From Xenopus tropicalis (Eukaryota; Chordata; Amphibia; Anura; Pipidae), in the NCBI RefSeq assembly GCF_000004195.4, contig NC_030680.2, positions 139,437,545 to 139,501,544 on the forward strand: 64,000 bases of DNA. Direction: 5' to 3'. The position numbers and the translations under genes are program-made. Of this stretch, positions 23,901 to 37,160 are shown one piece after another. Numbering within the stretch: the first letter of the stretch is position 1; every line of letters starts with the position of its first letter. Below the pieces are notes generated by a model. That model was given only the letters and a program-made list of their open reading frames with translations. It had not been told where the DNA came from and made no database searches.

Positions 23901-26900
23901 GACTTGTTAAAATCAGGTCTAGGTCAAAACCAGTCAAGTGGCAGCCCTAGGTGAAGCATAGTGGGACTTTGTGCTCAAATTAGGATTGGACTGAGTGATT
24001 ACTTGCACAACACTATTTGCTGTGTTATGTTTGTGGGTATACCCAGTTGGGATTTTAATCTCTATATAAGGACATACTATCTGATATTCCCTTCCTTGTA
24101 TTCTAACGGTTCTGGAGTTTTTATGTATTATGTTTGGCACATATACCTCTCAGATTTGGTGAGTAGGCAGTCTCCCCAGACTGGAACATTGTACTTTCCC
24201 TTATTGAGTTTTTAGACACGGTGTGTGGTTGTGTATGCAGAAATAAGAGATCCACTTATCTACATATTCTACACCAGGAAATTTCTTTTCACTTTCCCAC
24301 AAAGTTTTATCTCAATTCTATGTGACATTCCTGCAAGGTGAACTTATTGGGTCAAAGCTGCAATCAAAAAAAGTTAATGCTTGGATAAAGTGCCAATTGG
24401 ACTCTCTTCTATTTGAAACAGGTGGCAACTCTAGGTAGTTAATTCACAACAGCCATAGTGCAGCAGGTTACAGCATATTGCTCAGTGGCATCATTAGATG
24501 CTATTGGGCCCCACAGCAAGTCCAATTTAGAGCCCCAATACATTGGTAAGTTGGCCTATTCTACCAAGATATATTGAAATTGCTATTTAATATGTGCCTT
24601 ACTAGGCCCTCTGCGCTCCTGGGCAACCACAGGGTCTGCTTTCTGTGTGGTTAAGCCCCTCATACTGCTGAATAGAGTGTAGCCCACAGGCAGATGATGG
24701 AATCTGCAGAATGGATATACAGTTTTCTGAAGGGCATTTCCCATACCAGACTTTTTGGCTTCAAATCTGACAATGAAGGGTTCTCGGGCGAAGGAATCTT
24801 CATCTCCATGCTGCATATCTTCATACTGATACGTGTCCTTCACCTTCACCTGCTCCTCCCTGTAAAACAGAAGGGGTTTGCAGCATAATGTGCTGTGGGA
24901 TTCATTCATTCAATCACTAAACGAGGCATATTTTATAAAGCAGCCTGGGGGAAAAAGTACCAAGAGCAACATAGACATAAGCAAACCCTTTAGATAAAAT
25001 TTGACTTCGGTGTGTAGGCTACTTTTTCTACATCTTTCCAGCTTTCACATGGGGGTTACTGACCCCACTAGCCAAAAAACTATTGCTTTGAAGGCTACAT
25101 TTTTAGTCTTATTGTTAAATTGTGTTTCCTATTCTACTCATATTCAGTCTCTCAATCTAACCACTGTCTGGTTGCTAAGGTAAACAAGACCCTAGCAACC
25201 AAACAGCTGCTGAAATTCCAAACTGGAGAGCTGCTGAACAAAAAGCTAAATAACTGAAAAAACTACAAAAAAATTACAAATCTGATTGCTAGTAGAATAT
25301 CAGTGTTCACATCATACCCCATTTAAAGGCATTTGGCTGACAAAAAGAGTGAGAATTACTACTCTGTAAAGTAGCTGAAGTAGCTTTATTGCTCAGAGTC
25401 TTGTTTGTTGTCCCTTGAAATAAAGGGGTTGTTCACCTTTGAGTTAACTTTTAGCAGGGTCGGAACTAGGGGTAGGCAGAAAAGACACGTGCCTAGGCTG
25501 CAATGGTGATAGTCAGAGAGTTTTTTTAGTGTCAATAGTTTTTTGGCTGCCGGGGTCACTGACCCCCATTTGAAAGTTGGATAGAGTCAGAAGAGAAAGG
25601 CAAATAATTAAGACCAATTGAAAAGTTATTGAAATTACGAATTGAAAACCAGGCCATACACAAAAAGAGACACTAACAAGGAAAGAGCCTCTGATGATAT
25701 GTCAAGCTGGCCATTCATGTACTCATATTTTGTATGATTTTTGGACCGTGTGGGCTCAGAATTATTGTCCCAATAATTAGATAATTTTCGTACCATGGTG
25801 GTTGGTCGTTTAAATGGATGGATGAGTTAAATTTGGTTTGTGTACCGATAAAATCTGCGCATGTATTGTGTATCTGACAATATCCTTGGGGGCCCCACAA
25901 TAATTTCCAGGAAGTCACATTGGATGATTGGTGCCTGCCAATCATTTCATGTTTAGAACATCCTCCGATTTTTTATTTTTAGAGCTTTATCCTACAATTA
26001 GGCTGAATGTTAGTTTCAGACCATTGCATAAATGTACGACCAATATCTGAACGTTTGTCGAAAGAAGACTAAAATCTGAAGGTGTATGGCCGGCTTAAGT
26101 CTCTGCTATTTACAGAGGCAAAGCTTTTTCGGTTGGGGTGTTTTCAGGGAGAACAGATGAGATCCAAAATTCTTGGATACCCCCCTTCTGTCTGTGGACA
26201 CCGATACCGGCAGAAATATCTCCTTATTCAGTGAATGGCAAATGATTGTTATTAGGAATGAGTGGGTAATTGCTATACTTTTCTTTGAGAGCGTTGCAGC
26301 AAACGCTACCCTACACAAGGGAGACGACAATCTAAATGCACAGAATTAGTTTCCGGCCTTACAGTGATAAATCACATAACGTGCCTTCAATTATGAACTA
26401 AATGGAAATCATAAAGAACCTGTTTCTTACCGATAGACAAAGAGGTATTGTTCCTTGTATTCTTTTCTCCCCAAAGGCGTGCTCAGAATGTAATTATAAC
26501 GTTCGTCACTGCAGCTAAACAACGGAATGCATAATTAGCACTAATTAATAGTTCAAGTCTATTTTACTGAACTGGAATTATAACAATAATAGTAATTACA
26601 CCAAAAACCATATAGACTGATGCAACAACTGGGATGTTAGTGGTGAGGCTGATAATTCCTGCTAGGAAACTTCTGCCCCCACCTCACCCTATGAGAAGAT
26701 CATCACGGCCCAATGAACTATAACCTCAGGTTGAAAATTCTGTGCCTACGAGTTATAGAACATGTACAGGAATAGTAACCTTGGAGGGAGGAATTGGAGG
26801 GGGACATTACACCACTGATTAAGAGAGATTTTAAACAGTAGCTTTTCCTCACCTTGGCATTGTGGTCAGTGATCGGATCATGCACTGTGTAGGTATGCCA

Positions 26901-29900
26901 CTTAGCCGTCTTTTGACCGGTCTTGTGGGTAAATCGCCAGCTAGGGCCTGCACCAATATTACAATTTTACCGGGAATGTACTTGATAGAATATTTGTAAT
27001 ACCCTATAAATTCCTCCCTTCCCTGACCCTCTCTGCTGCCATTTGCCCCCCTTATAACCACAGGCCTACCTCTGCACCAACTTTTTTTGTGCCTAGTCTG
27101 CCCATTTTCCAGTCCCAACCAACTTTTTTCCACCATGCCTGCCCATTATCTCATCCCATCCATTATAGCCCTGCCCTCAAGTGACATCATGCCCTGCTAT
27201 CAAGTGATGTCATGCCCCGAGGAATATGGAAGGCTGGTATTGGGAAAGAAAAAAGGTGTCAGGCCTAGCACTGGGCCATATGAAGGCCCATCCTATACAT
27301 CGATTTTCAAACCTAAATGATTTCTGGCCAAATATTGGTAAGGCATGTCCGTTGGGGGCCTCATACACAGGCCAATAAGCTGCCGACATCTGGAGGGACT
27401 TAGGCAGAACAACATGATATGTACCGGGAAATCTGTCTGCAGCTTTTATTGTTTCTTTGGTGCTCTTTGTTGTGTTTGTGTGTGACTTATAAAGTTTTTT
27501 TCAAGAAAGTGTATCTGGAGGAGTAAAAAGAAGTCTATGGCCATTCTGGCAGTGTGTAGAGGGGGACAGTAGTGTTCATAGGTAGGGAAAGGCCAAGAGT
27601 CCATGTTGTGAGCGACTAACTGTGCTGCACACAATGACCGGTACAGAATGTGGCTGCCATTAGACAGTGTTGTAGATCGATAGAGATTGTATAATATAAT
27701 TATCCCCCCTATAACAGACAGGGGGTCTGCTCCTGTAAGATACGTGCATGCCTGAATGACAGCAATTTTTTATACCGCTCAGTTCATAGAAAGGTGCAGA
27801 ATGATCACAGAATGATTAACGTTTTGGTTTAACATCCCCTCTAAATTTTATGAACATAGTGGGGCTCATTTACCAATGCATCGCAGCGCTGCAATAGTCG
27901 CAGAGGCAAAACTTTTGCCCTGCTCATAAGCATATTTAACAGTATAGCGCAAACAAGGTCGCTTAAAGTTTCATGCGCTAGTTTTGACGCAAACTGCTGC
28001 ACCATACAAACATGCACATAAGATGGCGCAAACCTGCACATATGACGACGCAAAACTTGTCATAAATTGTGTGCATAGATGGCGCAAACTAATGCTCTAA
28101 TAAGCCCGCACCAACTACATGCTTCCTAACTTACCAACCCAGTCAATTAGTTGTTAAATGGAAAAAAGATATGAAAGGCTCCATCACATTAACAAGGGAA
28201 ACTGCATTTATAGATTAGAACAAAGTAAAAAAAAAGGTAAATGTTATTAAAACATTGTAAACAAATTAACAATTATATTTTATAATAATGCTAATTAACA
28301 TATCATAAATCTGAGAAACCTTAACATGGTTTTATTAATGACATACCTAAATTAGTCTATCGTAGCGCAAATCTGCGGATATACTAGCGCAAATAGTGAA
28401 GAACGTGCAGTCAGAACTATGCCACAAATGAACAGGCGTAAAGATTTCAATGCAGCCATGCCGGCGCAAATCTGCCCCTATATACGCAAATAGCACATAT
28501 ATAGGCGCAAAGTGCACACACGCAAAAATCAGGCACTCGCCCATAGCCACACCCCCAAAAAACACGTTGTTGCTTGCGACATTATTGCCCAGTATTTGCG
28601 ACATGGGCATAAAAAAAGAACTGGCGGAAAAATAAATGAACCGACGCAATGTAACGCATATGCAATTGCGTGTGCACACAAAATGGCGCATAATCATAAT
28701 TGCGTCGGTTTGTGTGCTGCGATGCATTGATAAATGAGCCCCAGTGTGTGCGCGTGCACAGAACATTCCTCCTCTGAATACTTGTGATTATTGTTCTATG
28801 GATTGTTCCAGCACTGACCTGTTCAACTGCTCCACGAGCTTCTTGGCTGCTTTTTCCTTTGCATCAAACACTTCTAGAATCACAATGATGTCATAACGCG
28901 CCGCAATCTGAAAGGAGAAGTGAGATTGGCTTGTGGGGGCTTTTCTGGGGCATTATGCTTTCATACATAACCATGTGCAAGGGAACGCTCCTATTAGAGA
29001 TTTATCCCAAAATAGAAAAATATTGTCCCTATATACTGCCTGTATTGTGATCCCATTGTGGTTTCAGTGGTCTAAATTTACTGTGTGGGCATACAGCACT
29101 GCTGCCTGGGGATAGGTTTACACAAGCAGCACTGATAACATACCAGATAACAACCAATGAATCACTTTCATGTGTGTGCTAATGAGCTGGGGCTTAAGGG
29201 CTCTGGCACGTGGGGAGATTAGTCGCACAATAGTGAGATATTACTGGCACAATAGTGTGTTTCTAGCAGCTGGCCAACGCTACAGTGTGGTTTAGACCGA
29301 GCGCTGGCGATTTCTTTCTGTGTTTTGAGCACTGATAACATAGTTTATCTAGTTAATAGTTAAACACTATGGCATGCAAGGGTGAAGATAATTGTTGATG
29401 CCATCCTATTGGCAAGTGCTGGGCCAAGAGGTACTTGCTCCCACTGCTGCAGCACCCACTTCTGGCTTAATACCTCATTTAGCTCTCACCCACTCCTCCC
29501 ATTACTTATGGCTGCAAACTACTCCTGCTTGCCTTTTCAGGAACTTAGAGAATTATTGGAGTGCTGAGACCTGCCGCTTCCCCCATGAAGCATTGACTGC
29601 TTTAGGTCTGGACTGGGTTTCAAAATAGGCGTTGAAATTTCAAGTACACAGAGGCCCAAACAGCCCCCCATCAGCCCAATAATAGTTACTATCTATGGCA
29701 TCTTACAGCAGCCCCTCTGGCATTGCTGTTGTGCCCAAGTCAGACTGGGGCTTCAGAAGCCCACTGGGGCTGCAACGTCAAGGGCCCTCCTCCCGGCACC
29801 CCAGCCCATCCTCCCTGCTTTGTAGGGCCCACCAGGTTTTCTTCCAGGTGTTCCGCCGGCCCAGTCCAACCCTGCATTGTGTCCCTTAGTGTTCTTACAC

Positions 29901-30255
29901 TTGCACTTCAGGGATAAGTAAATGACCCCTGAAATTTTTGGCCCTCAGCATTTAATTCCTAGAAAGTATCTTATCTTGCTCCTGCGGCAGAGTGTTAAGG
30001 ATAAAAAATAGCCCTTTACTGTTTCTTTTCTTCCCTTACTGCAGTAGAAACCAACTATTCTTATTAGAACCAATAGTCTCATTTACTGTTTTTGGCTAAT
30101 GGCAGCCCAGATTTGTGAGTGTTTCATAGCAGCTGTAGCCAGAATAGTGTTCAACCACAGGTCCTGTAACCTACCTTGGTGATAACTGCGGAGACCTTGG
30201 GGTCTGAACATTTCTTCACTCCAAATCTCCTGGCGTTAAATGAAGCAATTTTCAT
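17937..30255 (-). CDS. DNase I-family endonuclease, DNase1L4-like, eight coding exons
   Basis: Divalent-metal DNA endonuclease fold. Exons in transcript order: 30175-30255, 28819-28907, 26431-26508, 24747-24859, 23022-23134, 20126-20283, 19306-19399, 17937-18014. The phases join without error to 267 residues, the usual size of mature DNase I. It starts MKIASFN, with metal-site N7. Catalytic positions are present: E39 (ILEV), H131 (IPIHTTP), D165 and N167 (GDFNAD), D210 (YDR) and D248-H249 (SDHYP). No signal peptide is visible, because the first coding exon begins at the core strand, after 13 leader bases and an acceptor. The two cysteines that form the conserved second disulfide of DNase I are absent (GAYV, FSYDR), as I recall for DNase1L4 proteins. 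The C-terminus is a short basic tail (KRKKN). DNase1L3 is the main alternative. The protein is likely intracellular. Confidence 0.9.
19102..19725. repeat. Dispersed repeat in the last DNase intron and exon-7 flank
   Basis: Two pieces of the 'ggcccggactggc / tggcccagtccgaccct' repeat lie at 19102-19260 and 19640-19725, on either side of the exon at 19306-19399. Relatives are at 5031-5170 and 29590-29880. Confidence 0.5.
20407..20737. mobile_element. TACAGGTAT-type MITE (copy 2), in a DNase intron
   Basis: Inverted ends tacaggtatgggatcc and gggtcctatacctgta. The interior matches the copy at 884-1215 in the opposite orientation. Confidence 0.85.
21340..21835. mobile_element. ggttgctaagg-family MITE with nested hairpin, in a DNase intron
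   Basis: Begins near 'aagggttggttcacttttaagttaact' and contains 'gggggtcactgacccccggc' and the inverted 'ggttgctagggtaaataagaccctagcaacc'. A smaller hairpin element (21699-21798) is inserted near its right side. Confidence 0.65.
21699..21798. mobile_element. Near-perfect 100-base hairpin MITE
   Basis: ttaaggctgatgccacac pairs with gtgtggcatcagcctaa, and the inner arms (gtagggctgaaattttcgg) pair almost perfectly around a loop near 21748. Inserted in the MITE at 21340-21835. Confidence 0.8.
25010..25650. mobile_element. Two ggttgctaagg-family MITE pieces in opposite orientation
   Basis: 25010-25330 has 'catgggggttactgacccc' and 'ggttgctaaggtaaacaagaccctagcaacc'. 25425-25650 starts 'aaaggggttgttcacctttgagttaac' and has 'gccggggtcactgacccccat' inverted. 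Both lie in the intron between DNase exons 3 and 4's flank (24859-26431). Confidence 0.55.
27861..28742. mobile_element. 882-base MITE with GGGGCTCATTTA ends, in a DNase intron
   Basis: The left end ggggctcatttaccaatgc and the right end gcattgataaatgagcccc are inverted repeats flanked by 'agt' on both sides. The interior is rich in 'gcgcaaa' motifs. Open frames inside, including a 139-codon one, are chance products of these motifs. Confidence 0.7.
29590..29880. repeat. Dispersed 'tctggactgggtttc' repeat
   Basis: Inverted relative of the piece at 19102-19260 (shared: cacagaggcccaaacagcccc, tggcatcttacagcagcccctctgg), followed by 'ccggcccagtccaaccct'. Lies in the first DNase coding intron. Confidence 0.55.
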
Positions 30256-30268
30256 CTTAGTACAATTT

Positions 30269-32649
30269 CTGTGTGAAAAGGAGAATAAGCATGTGAAACA
30301 CATCGCGTTACATTTGTGGTGCATACCACAGTTCATTTTCATTCTTCCCCTTCCTGTTTGTAAAATGCTGTTCTTAAAAGAAATGTGCTGAACTACAGAT
30401 TATAAGCCTCTTAACTGGAAGGGGTAGATTGTAAGGTGTGTGGGTGTTTGTCTGAAAATACTCTGGTCTTTGTTGAAGGACAAGTAAAGCCCCTGAACAA
30501 TGTAGAACTCATCTGAGCACATTGCAATTTACATTCATTTTTACGCTCTTTAGTTTTCATTGTGTTAGCAGTTTGACACTCCTTATATTGTCATTTTCAA
30601 CCAAGAAATAGACTTTTTTCTAGGGTAGTCAATCCCCCCTCTAATATTTATGTGGGCTGGACCAAAACTCATAGGACACACACGCTTACCCACGGGACCC
30701 GCGTGTTTACCCATGGGTTGGGTGGGTTTGGGCAAGCAACATTTTTGGGTCACAGGCAGGTTTGGGCTGAACTCCTTTCAGCCTTACAGCCCACAACCCC
30801 GCTTAAGCCTCTGGCAGGAATGGGGTAGGGTGGGGCTGGAGCAGATCTATAAATAAAGCTGGATTGCTGGGTCTGGTTGGGTGCAGGTTGGGAGTCGCAC
30901 ATCACTACTGTGTAAATAGGATCTTTTGCACTCAGTTTTAAAAACTGTGCATAATTAAGTGAGTGGCTCAGAATAAGTACATAATTATGTGTTTTGACAC
31001 AAAATTTGTTGTGCACACAACAATTAAAGGGGAACATTGATAGAGAGTAGGGCCACCAAACTAGTGTCAGGAGAAAACTCTTGAATGAAAGCAAAGGTCA
31101 CTATTCCTTCTCTGGGATCCATCCTATAGGAACAGGGGCAGAGTGTGTAGCCAGGGACCCTATTGAAGAGAATATCAAGGAGCCCATGTTTTGGTGAGGC
31201 TCCCTTGAATTGGTCCGACCAATATCCTGTGTGTAGGTATTCTAGGTGTACAAGGTAATAAGGGTTGGTGGTTGAATAGCATATAGCCCTTTCTGAGGAA
31301 CATAGTGAGCTAAGTACCCTACATCAGAGGGGAGGACACAAAGGAGTAGACTGAGGTTATTTCCTAGTAATTTTCATGAGATGTGCCCTGTAATGAGCAA
31401 ATGCTGTAACCCAGAGCTATTATGTGTATGTATTGCAATCTAACTTTAATTGAAATTATGGCACTCAAACTGCCATGCTGGATATTTTCCACCATCCAAC
31501 AAAATATGCAAGTACACGATTGTAAGCTCTTTTGGGCAGGCCTCTCTTCACCTCTTGTATCGGTTATTGATTGCTTTATATGTTACTCTGTATGTCCAAT
31601 GTATGAGACCCACTTATTGTACAGCGCTGCGGGATATGTTGGCGCTTTATAAATAAATGTTAATAATAATACACACATCTAAGTGGCAATATTAATCTAT
31701 GGTGGAGTAAGACATAAGGGTTTTTGACAAAATTCTTATAAATCATTAAAAATTATAAATGAGAATAGCCAAGCAAGCATTTTAAGTTATAATTTGAGGC
31801 TGGGCAGCTGGGGCATGGTTCTAATTCAGTGGAAGATTGTGTTGGATCACAAACACTTGGAGATTGAGCCAAAGTTGCTTCTATATCACCAGGAAAGTAT
31901 TTAAATCCTCATAGCACTTACAATATCTTTCATATCATCAACATAATCAATGTATTACAGTTTTAATTGTTTGACTGGTCACTTGTTTTTTACAATCAAG
32001 ATATTGATGATTGGTCATGTAATTACTCAATTTATCACTACCCTGACCATTTTCCTGCTTCATCTTTACTCATGGTGATTAGCCACCTCCTAATAATTGC
32101 AGGAAATTCCCTTTAATGAAATTAATCATGTCCTGTCAAGACCTGCTATAATTATTACCTTCAGGAATCATTGGTGTTTCATTAGCTGTTTAGATTCATA
32201 TTTGTTTGATACAGAAACTGCCATGCAAGTAACTTATGCTGCCCACACACATTCAGAATTTTGTAGTCTTCCAACGTACGTTCGGATGGATCGTCTGTTT
32301 ATATGCGATGATCTAAAACTGACATTCAGACTGAAATTGTGGGATAAAGCCCTAAAAATAACAAATGGCAGGATGATCTGAACATGAAATATTTGGCAGG
32401 CACCAAACGAGCGAAAGTGACTTCCATTGTAGGCCCCCAAGGATATCGCCAATTTGACTAAACGACCTATCACAAGGTATAAAAATTATCGGGACGGTAA
32501 TTCTAATTTGAAAGTCTTATATGTGTGCGTGTATGGAAGCTTTAACTAAAGAACCAGAGCAGCATCACAGGGCCACCATTACATTTTAACTGGAGAAGAA
32601 GGGGCCTAGCGGGTATCACAAACTTACGTAGCCAGTATGAAGGTTATTG
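30269..32649. other. Region upstream of the DNase coding start
   Basis: A splice acceptor at 30269-30290 (minus strand ccttttcacacag) shows that a 5' leader exon lies upstream, but I could not identify it. 'aagctcttttgggcaggcctctcttcacctcttgtat' at 31526-31562 is a common frog repeat tail, also hinted at near 10610 and 22712. No other gene is visible. Confidence 0.4.
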
Positions 32650-33140
32650 TACAGGTATCAGATCTGTTATCCGGAGACCCATTATCCAGAAAGTTCCAAA
32701 AGTTTTAAAAATAATTTCCTTTTTCTCTGTAATAATAAAACAGTACCTTGTATTTGATCCCAACTAAGATATAATTACCCCTTATTGGGGGCAGAACAGC
32801 CCTATTGGGTTTATTTCATGTTGAAACTATTCCCTTTTCTCTGTAATAATAAAACAGTACCTGTACTTGATCCCAACTAAGATATAATTACCCCTTATTG
32901 GGGGCAGAACAGCCCTATTGGGTTTATTTAATGGTTAAATGATTCCCTTTTCTCTGTAATAATAAAACAGTACCTGTACTTGATCCCAACTAAGATACAA
33001 TTAATCCTTATTTGAAGCAAAACAATCCTAATGGGTTTATTAAATGTTTAAATAATATTTTAGTAGACTTAAGGTATGGAGATCCAAATTATGGAAACTC
33101 CATGTCCCAAGCATTCTGGATAATGGGTTCCTTACCTGTA
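32650..33140. mobile_element. TACAGGTAT-type MITE (copy 3) with three 113-base units
   Basis: Inverted ends tacaggtatcagatc and ggttccttacctgta. The interior segment 'ctctgtaataataaaacagtacc...ggggcagaacagccctattggg' is repeated three times at 113-base spacing (gatcccaac at 32756, 32869 and 32982). Confidence 0.8.
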
Positions 33141-33572
33141 CTTACAACCTGGAAATGTTACATACCTAAGATGCACCCACATGCTTGGCTATTTCAGGTA
33201 AAATAAATAGAAACCCTTTCTAACAAGGAGTTATAGTTTCACTCTACGAGCAAATTCAGCTGCTTGAACACAAGCTCTGTCTTGTTTTGCTTCTTTCCTA
33301 GAACAGTTGTATATGGTTACACAGCCCTAGGGCCAATAGCGCTCTTCTGTCATCCCAGGGAATTAACAGCAATCCTCATTAAATGATAGGTGCAGGCATA
33401 CCCATACACAAGAATTCTTATGAGCCATGTTTACGCAGGTGTGCTTTCACTCTACTAAGCGGGGAAAAAAAATGCTGGAGCGTGCATATGAGAATATAAA
33501 TATGCTTTTTATAAAAGAGAGATACATTTAAGGTTAGACTTTTTGATACATATATATATATTATATATGTAT

Positions 33573-33768
33573 TACAGGTATGGGACCCATTTTCCAGAAT
33601 GCTCGGGACCTGGGGTTTTCCGGATAAGGGATCTTTATGTATTTTGGATCTCCATACCTTAAGTCTACTAAAAAATAATAAAAAATGTAATAAACCCAAT
33701 AGCAGTGTTCTGCGTCCAATAAGGATTAATTGTATCTTGGTTTCCGGCCAAGGGATCCTATACCTGTA
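33573..33768. mobile_element. TACAGGTAT-type MITE (copy 4, internally deleted)
   Basis: tacaggtatgggaccc at the left, gggatcctatacctgta at the right, about 196 bases. A TA-rich tract precedes it. Confidence 0.8.
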
Positions 33769-33769
33769 T

Positions 33770-35529
33770 ATATTAAGTCCAAAAATTCCAGCACTCCAAA
33801 TATAGAAAAAAATGATTAATTAAGCCAAAACTGCAAAACTATACAAATTAGATGCACACTGGGGAGTATTTCTTAATAAAAACTTTCTTTTATTAATCAT
33901 AGTTAAAAGCAAAACAGGGCGATGTTTTAGTCCTCATATAGGACCTATATATAATAGGACACCATTTTCCATTAAAAATAATATATAAACCTGAGAACAA
34001 CAACTCAGCAATCATTGTGCAGCTTTCGCCCAGGTTAGCAGAAATCCCACCCATCAAGGGAAAGGGGGCAAAGGGGATCCAACCATGGGTGCCATATACA
34101 TATAAGCTTTTAAAAGGAGGTAGTAAAATACATTGTAGGAAACATCCATCCCTAATTGCATTGTTGTAAAAAGCAAATACATAAAGAAACTAATGTATCT
34201 ATGATTCAAAAACATATAAAAGTGTTCATTTAAACCATAAGGGGCTAATGTATTTAGTTGATTCAGTTTATAAACCCAGTGGGTTAAGACCCCTTTTAAA
34301 TATATTGCAGTTGATCAGATACCCCACTTATAGGGCTACAGGTTAAATAGCAAATAAGCTCTGTAGAGCACCATTATATTTTATGGAATTTTTCTGCTAT
34401 GTAACCTGAGCCTTTTCTCCTTTTAATGGTTCCCACAGCTACAAAGCCGCTTATTTATATAGTACCAAATAGCTACACCAGTGATTTCCAGACTGTGGCT
34501 ATGTTTCTACAGTACATATATCTATTGATATACCCTTGTTATGAACTAGGGAAAGCCCTGATAAAAATAAAACATCTACAGGAGGTTCAGCCAACACTGC
34601 ATGGCATCCAGCCATTCACTGCTGCATCTGCCAAGGCACCTTGTACCCACTGATAAGGTGCATCTGAGGACTACATTTTCAAGAACATTTTCATCTATCT
34701 AGCTATCTATCATTTTCTTTCTTTCAAACAAACACATATATAAATATACATGCACATATATAAATCTACATAAAACTAACTGTATCTTTGGATATTGTGC
34801 CTTTCCATGCAGAATTTCAGCCTCTCAATAAAGCATAAAGGCATCTACCTTCACAAAATACTCTAAAATAACCTATTTGACCACTGGGATGCAATGTTAA
34901 AGTGGAAATACATGTCCTACATTAAGTGGAAAGCCATATGGAGGGGTGGGAAACACCCGGAGCAAGTTAATAAACCTGGTAATACCACATACTGTATAAC
35001 AAAAATACCATTTTTAGTACCATTGGCATTTGCATCTCCTTACTATCCTGGTTTATTCACCTGTCTATCTATCTATTAGCCTATCAGGATTTACCGATAG
35101 AGTGAACTTACAGTTGGCTGTTTGCCTCTATCCACCTTCTTAAGGTCACGCACAGGAATAAATGAGGCAGAAGACACTGCTGAGAGCCTTAACCAAGGCA
35201 ATATCCAGACCAGCAGAACTGGTTTGTGTTCATATGATAATAGCACTAACACTGTTGTGTAACCTGATCGTTATCCATACTGTATGTGAAAAGGAATTCC
35301 TGCTGTGAAGACATTGGCTTAGGCTCGTGTGTTGTGTATTGTAAACTTATGTATTTCCCCCAAGGAGAGACGCCCGTCATTGCCCTTGCTGTCTACCATT
35401 GAAACGTATATCATTGCTAGCGATCTCCACCCTTTGTTCTACATAACAATAGTTTGAAAAGGGGAATATAATAAATCAAATTTTCCCTCCCAGCTAAAGG
35501 TAAACTAGACTTCCCCCATAGAATGTAAC
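33770..35529. other. Gene-free stretch
   Basis: No gene recognised. Short simple repeats occur near 34690-34760 (tatc and ata-rich). 'agcactccaaatatag' followed by 'ataaaaactttcttttatt' may belong to an old repeat that I cannot name. Confidence 0.3.
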
Positions 35530-35537
35530 CTCTAGCC

Positions 35538-35812
35538 CAGGAGCCCCCAATCTTTTTTTTTTTTTTTAAATATTAAATGTTGGGGAGCAACACTGGCAAA
35601 AAAAGGTGCCAAAAAAGGTCTGTGATTGGCTATTTGGTAGCCCAATGTGGACTGGAAGCCTAGAGGAGGTTCTGCTTGGCAGTACACGTGTTTTTTATGC
35701 CTCCTAAATATGTCTCCAAGCCAGAAATTCAAAAATGGGCACCTGCTTTGAGGCCTTTGGAAGTGGTTGGTGAGCAGCATGTTGCTCGCGGGCCACTGGT
35801 TGGGGATCACTG
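35538..35812. mobile_element. hAT-type MITE
   Basis: Starts caggagcccccaatc and ends ggttggggatcactg. It is flanked by a perfect 8-base duplication, ctctagcc (35530-35537 and 35813-35820). Same family as 15660-15911. Confidence 0.88.
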
Positions 35813-35820
35813 CTCTAGCC

Positions 35821-37160
35821 CCTTTGCCCCCTCCTCAACTGTATTCATCCAGTGACCAAAAAGTAAAGGGCCTCTTAGCTAAATTCTAAGCTGACATGGT
35901 GAAATATATACTGAGGTTGACCGTTTTAGTATCATTTAATCCTCCATTCTTCCATGTCTGTCTGGCCACAACCTTACTTATACCCTTTCCACTGCCCTTC
36001 TGTTAAGCCATAAACCCCTCATAAATTGCCAGAAAAAGAAGTGGCTGAGCAGAAAGGGGTGTGTGGCCAGTCAAGGGTATGGGAATATAGTTTTAAACAG
36101 CAATAGGTGCAGTGAGAAGCCTAACACTATGTATTGTCCCTGCACTAAGCACAATGTAAGAGAAATAGTATTAGTAATTGCATGTGTGAATGGGAATTCT
36201 AACAGATTAAAAGATGTAGAACAAATGTTGTCACAACAACCTACTGCACCTTGTGTCTACCTGCTTCTCCTTTTCGATTGTAATCTCTTTTGGCCAGGAC
36301 CCCATTTAAATCTTGTATTTGTTTTGGTTGTTTTAAATAAATACATGATAATAATAATAATACTGCCTGTGGGTGGGATGGCAGCTTGCACCTTATTGTA
36401 GAGTCCTGCTATGGGTCAGGTATTGGATGGGCAGGTAAATGCGAATACATGTTGGGGGGTTGCAGGTCCAGGTTGGGCAACAAAATAGGCTTTTCTGTCT
36501 CTCTGGGCAACTTTTACCCACCCATGTGTAACATCATTTCTTTTTCATGTTGACCCCAATTCTTAATTTATGGTGGGTAGCAGATTGGGTGGGAGCAGGT
36601 AAAAATACAGGCAAAGGGTTTATGTAAGCCCACCCAGTTAGACTGCTGTTTTTATTTTTCCATTATTATAATGCAATGTTTGTTGCATTATGACCAGGGG
36701 GAATTGCCCACAGATATGGCACAGGGGCAATAATCAAGCAAAACCACCCCTTCCCCTACCCTTGACCAACATTTTTGGTAATTTAGACTGCAGTCAGAGG
36801 AGCAACTGGTGAATCTCTGTGTTTCCTGGGAAAAATAAAAGGAGTCAGAGCTCTACAGTTCTTAAGTAGGACATAAGCAGATCCAAATGCTTGTTCCCAT
36901 GTCCCAAAACAAGCAGATCATTGGCAACTAATACAAACACACACACGTGGAACAGCCTTTCCCATTACAGTTTTTCTTGTTATTCTCTAATGAATTGTTT
37001 GTACCAATGGGGCCCCTTCATGCCCAGGGTATGACTGTGTCATTTTTTTTGTGGCATTGCACATAAATAGTAGCCTGTTGCACAAATGGCTGTTTTGTGA
37101 GTATCTTTAGAGCCATCTTGTGGGCAAACAGAATATTTTTGCTTTGCTTAAATCCATCAG
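35821..37160. other. Gene-free stretch
   Basis: No coding sequence or named repeat was found, apart from an 'ataataataataat' run near 36349. Confidence 0.3.

Noticed and set aside
28347..28766. 139-codon open frame
   Set aside because: It is entirely within the 27861-28742 MITE and its repeated gcgcaaa motifs.
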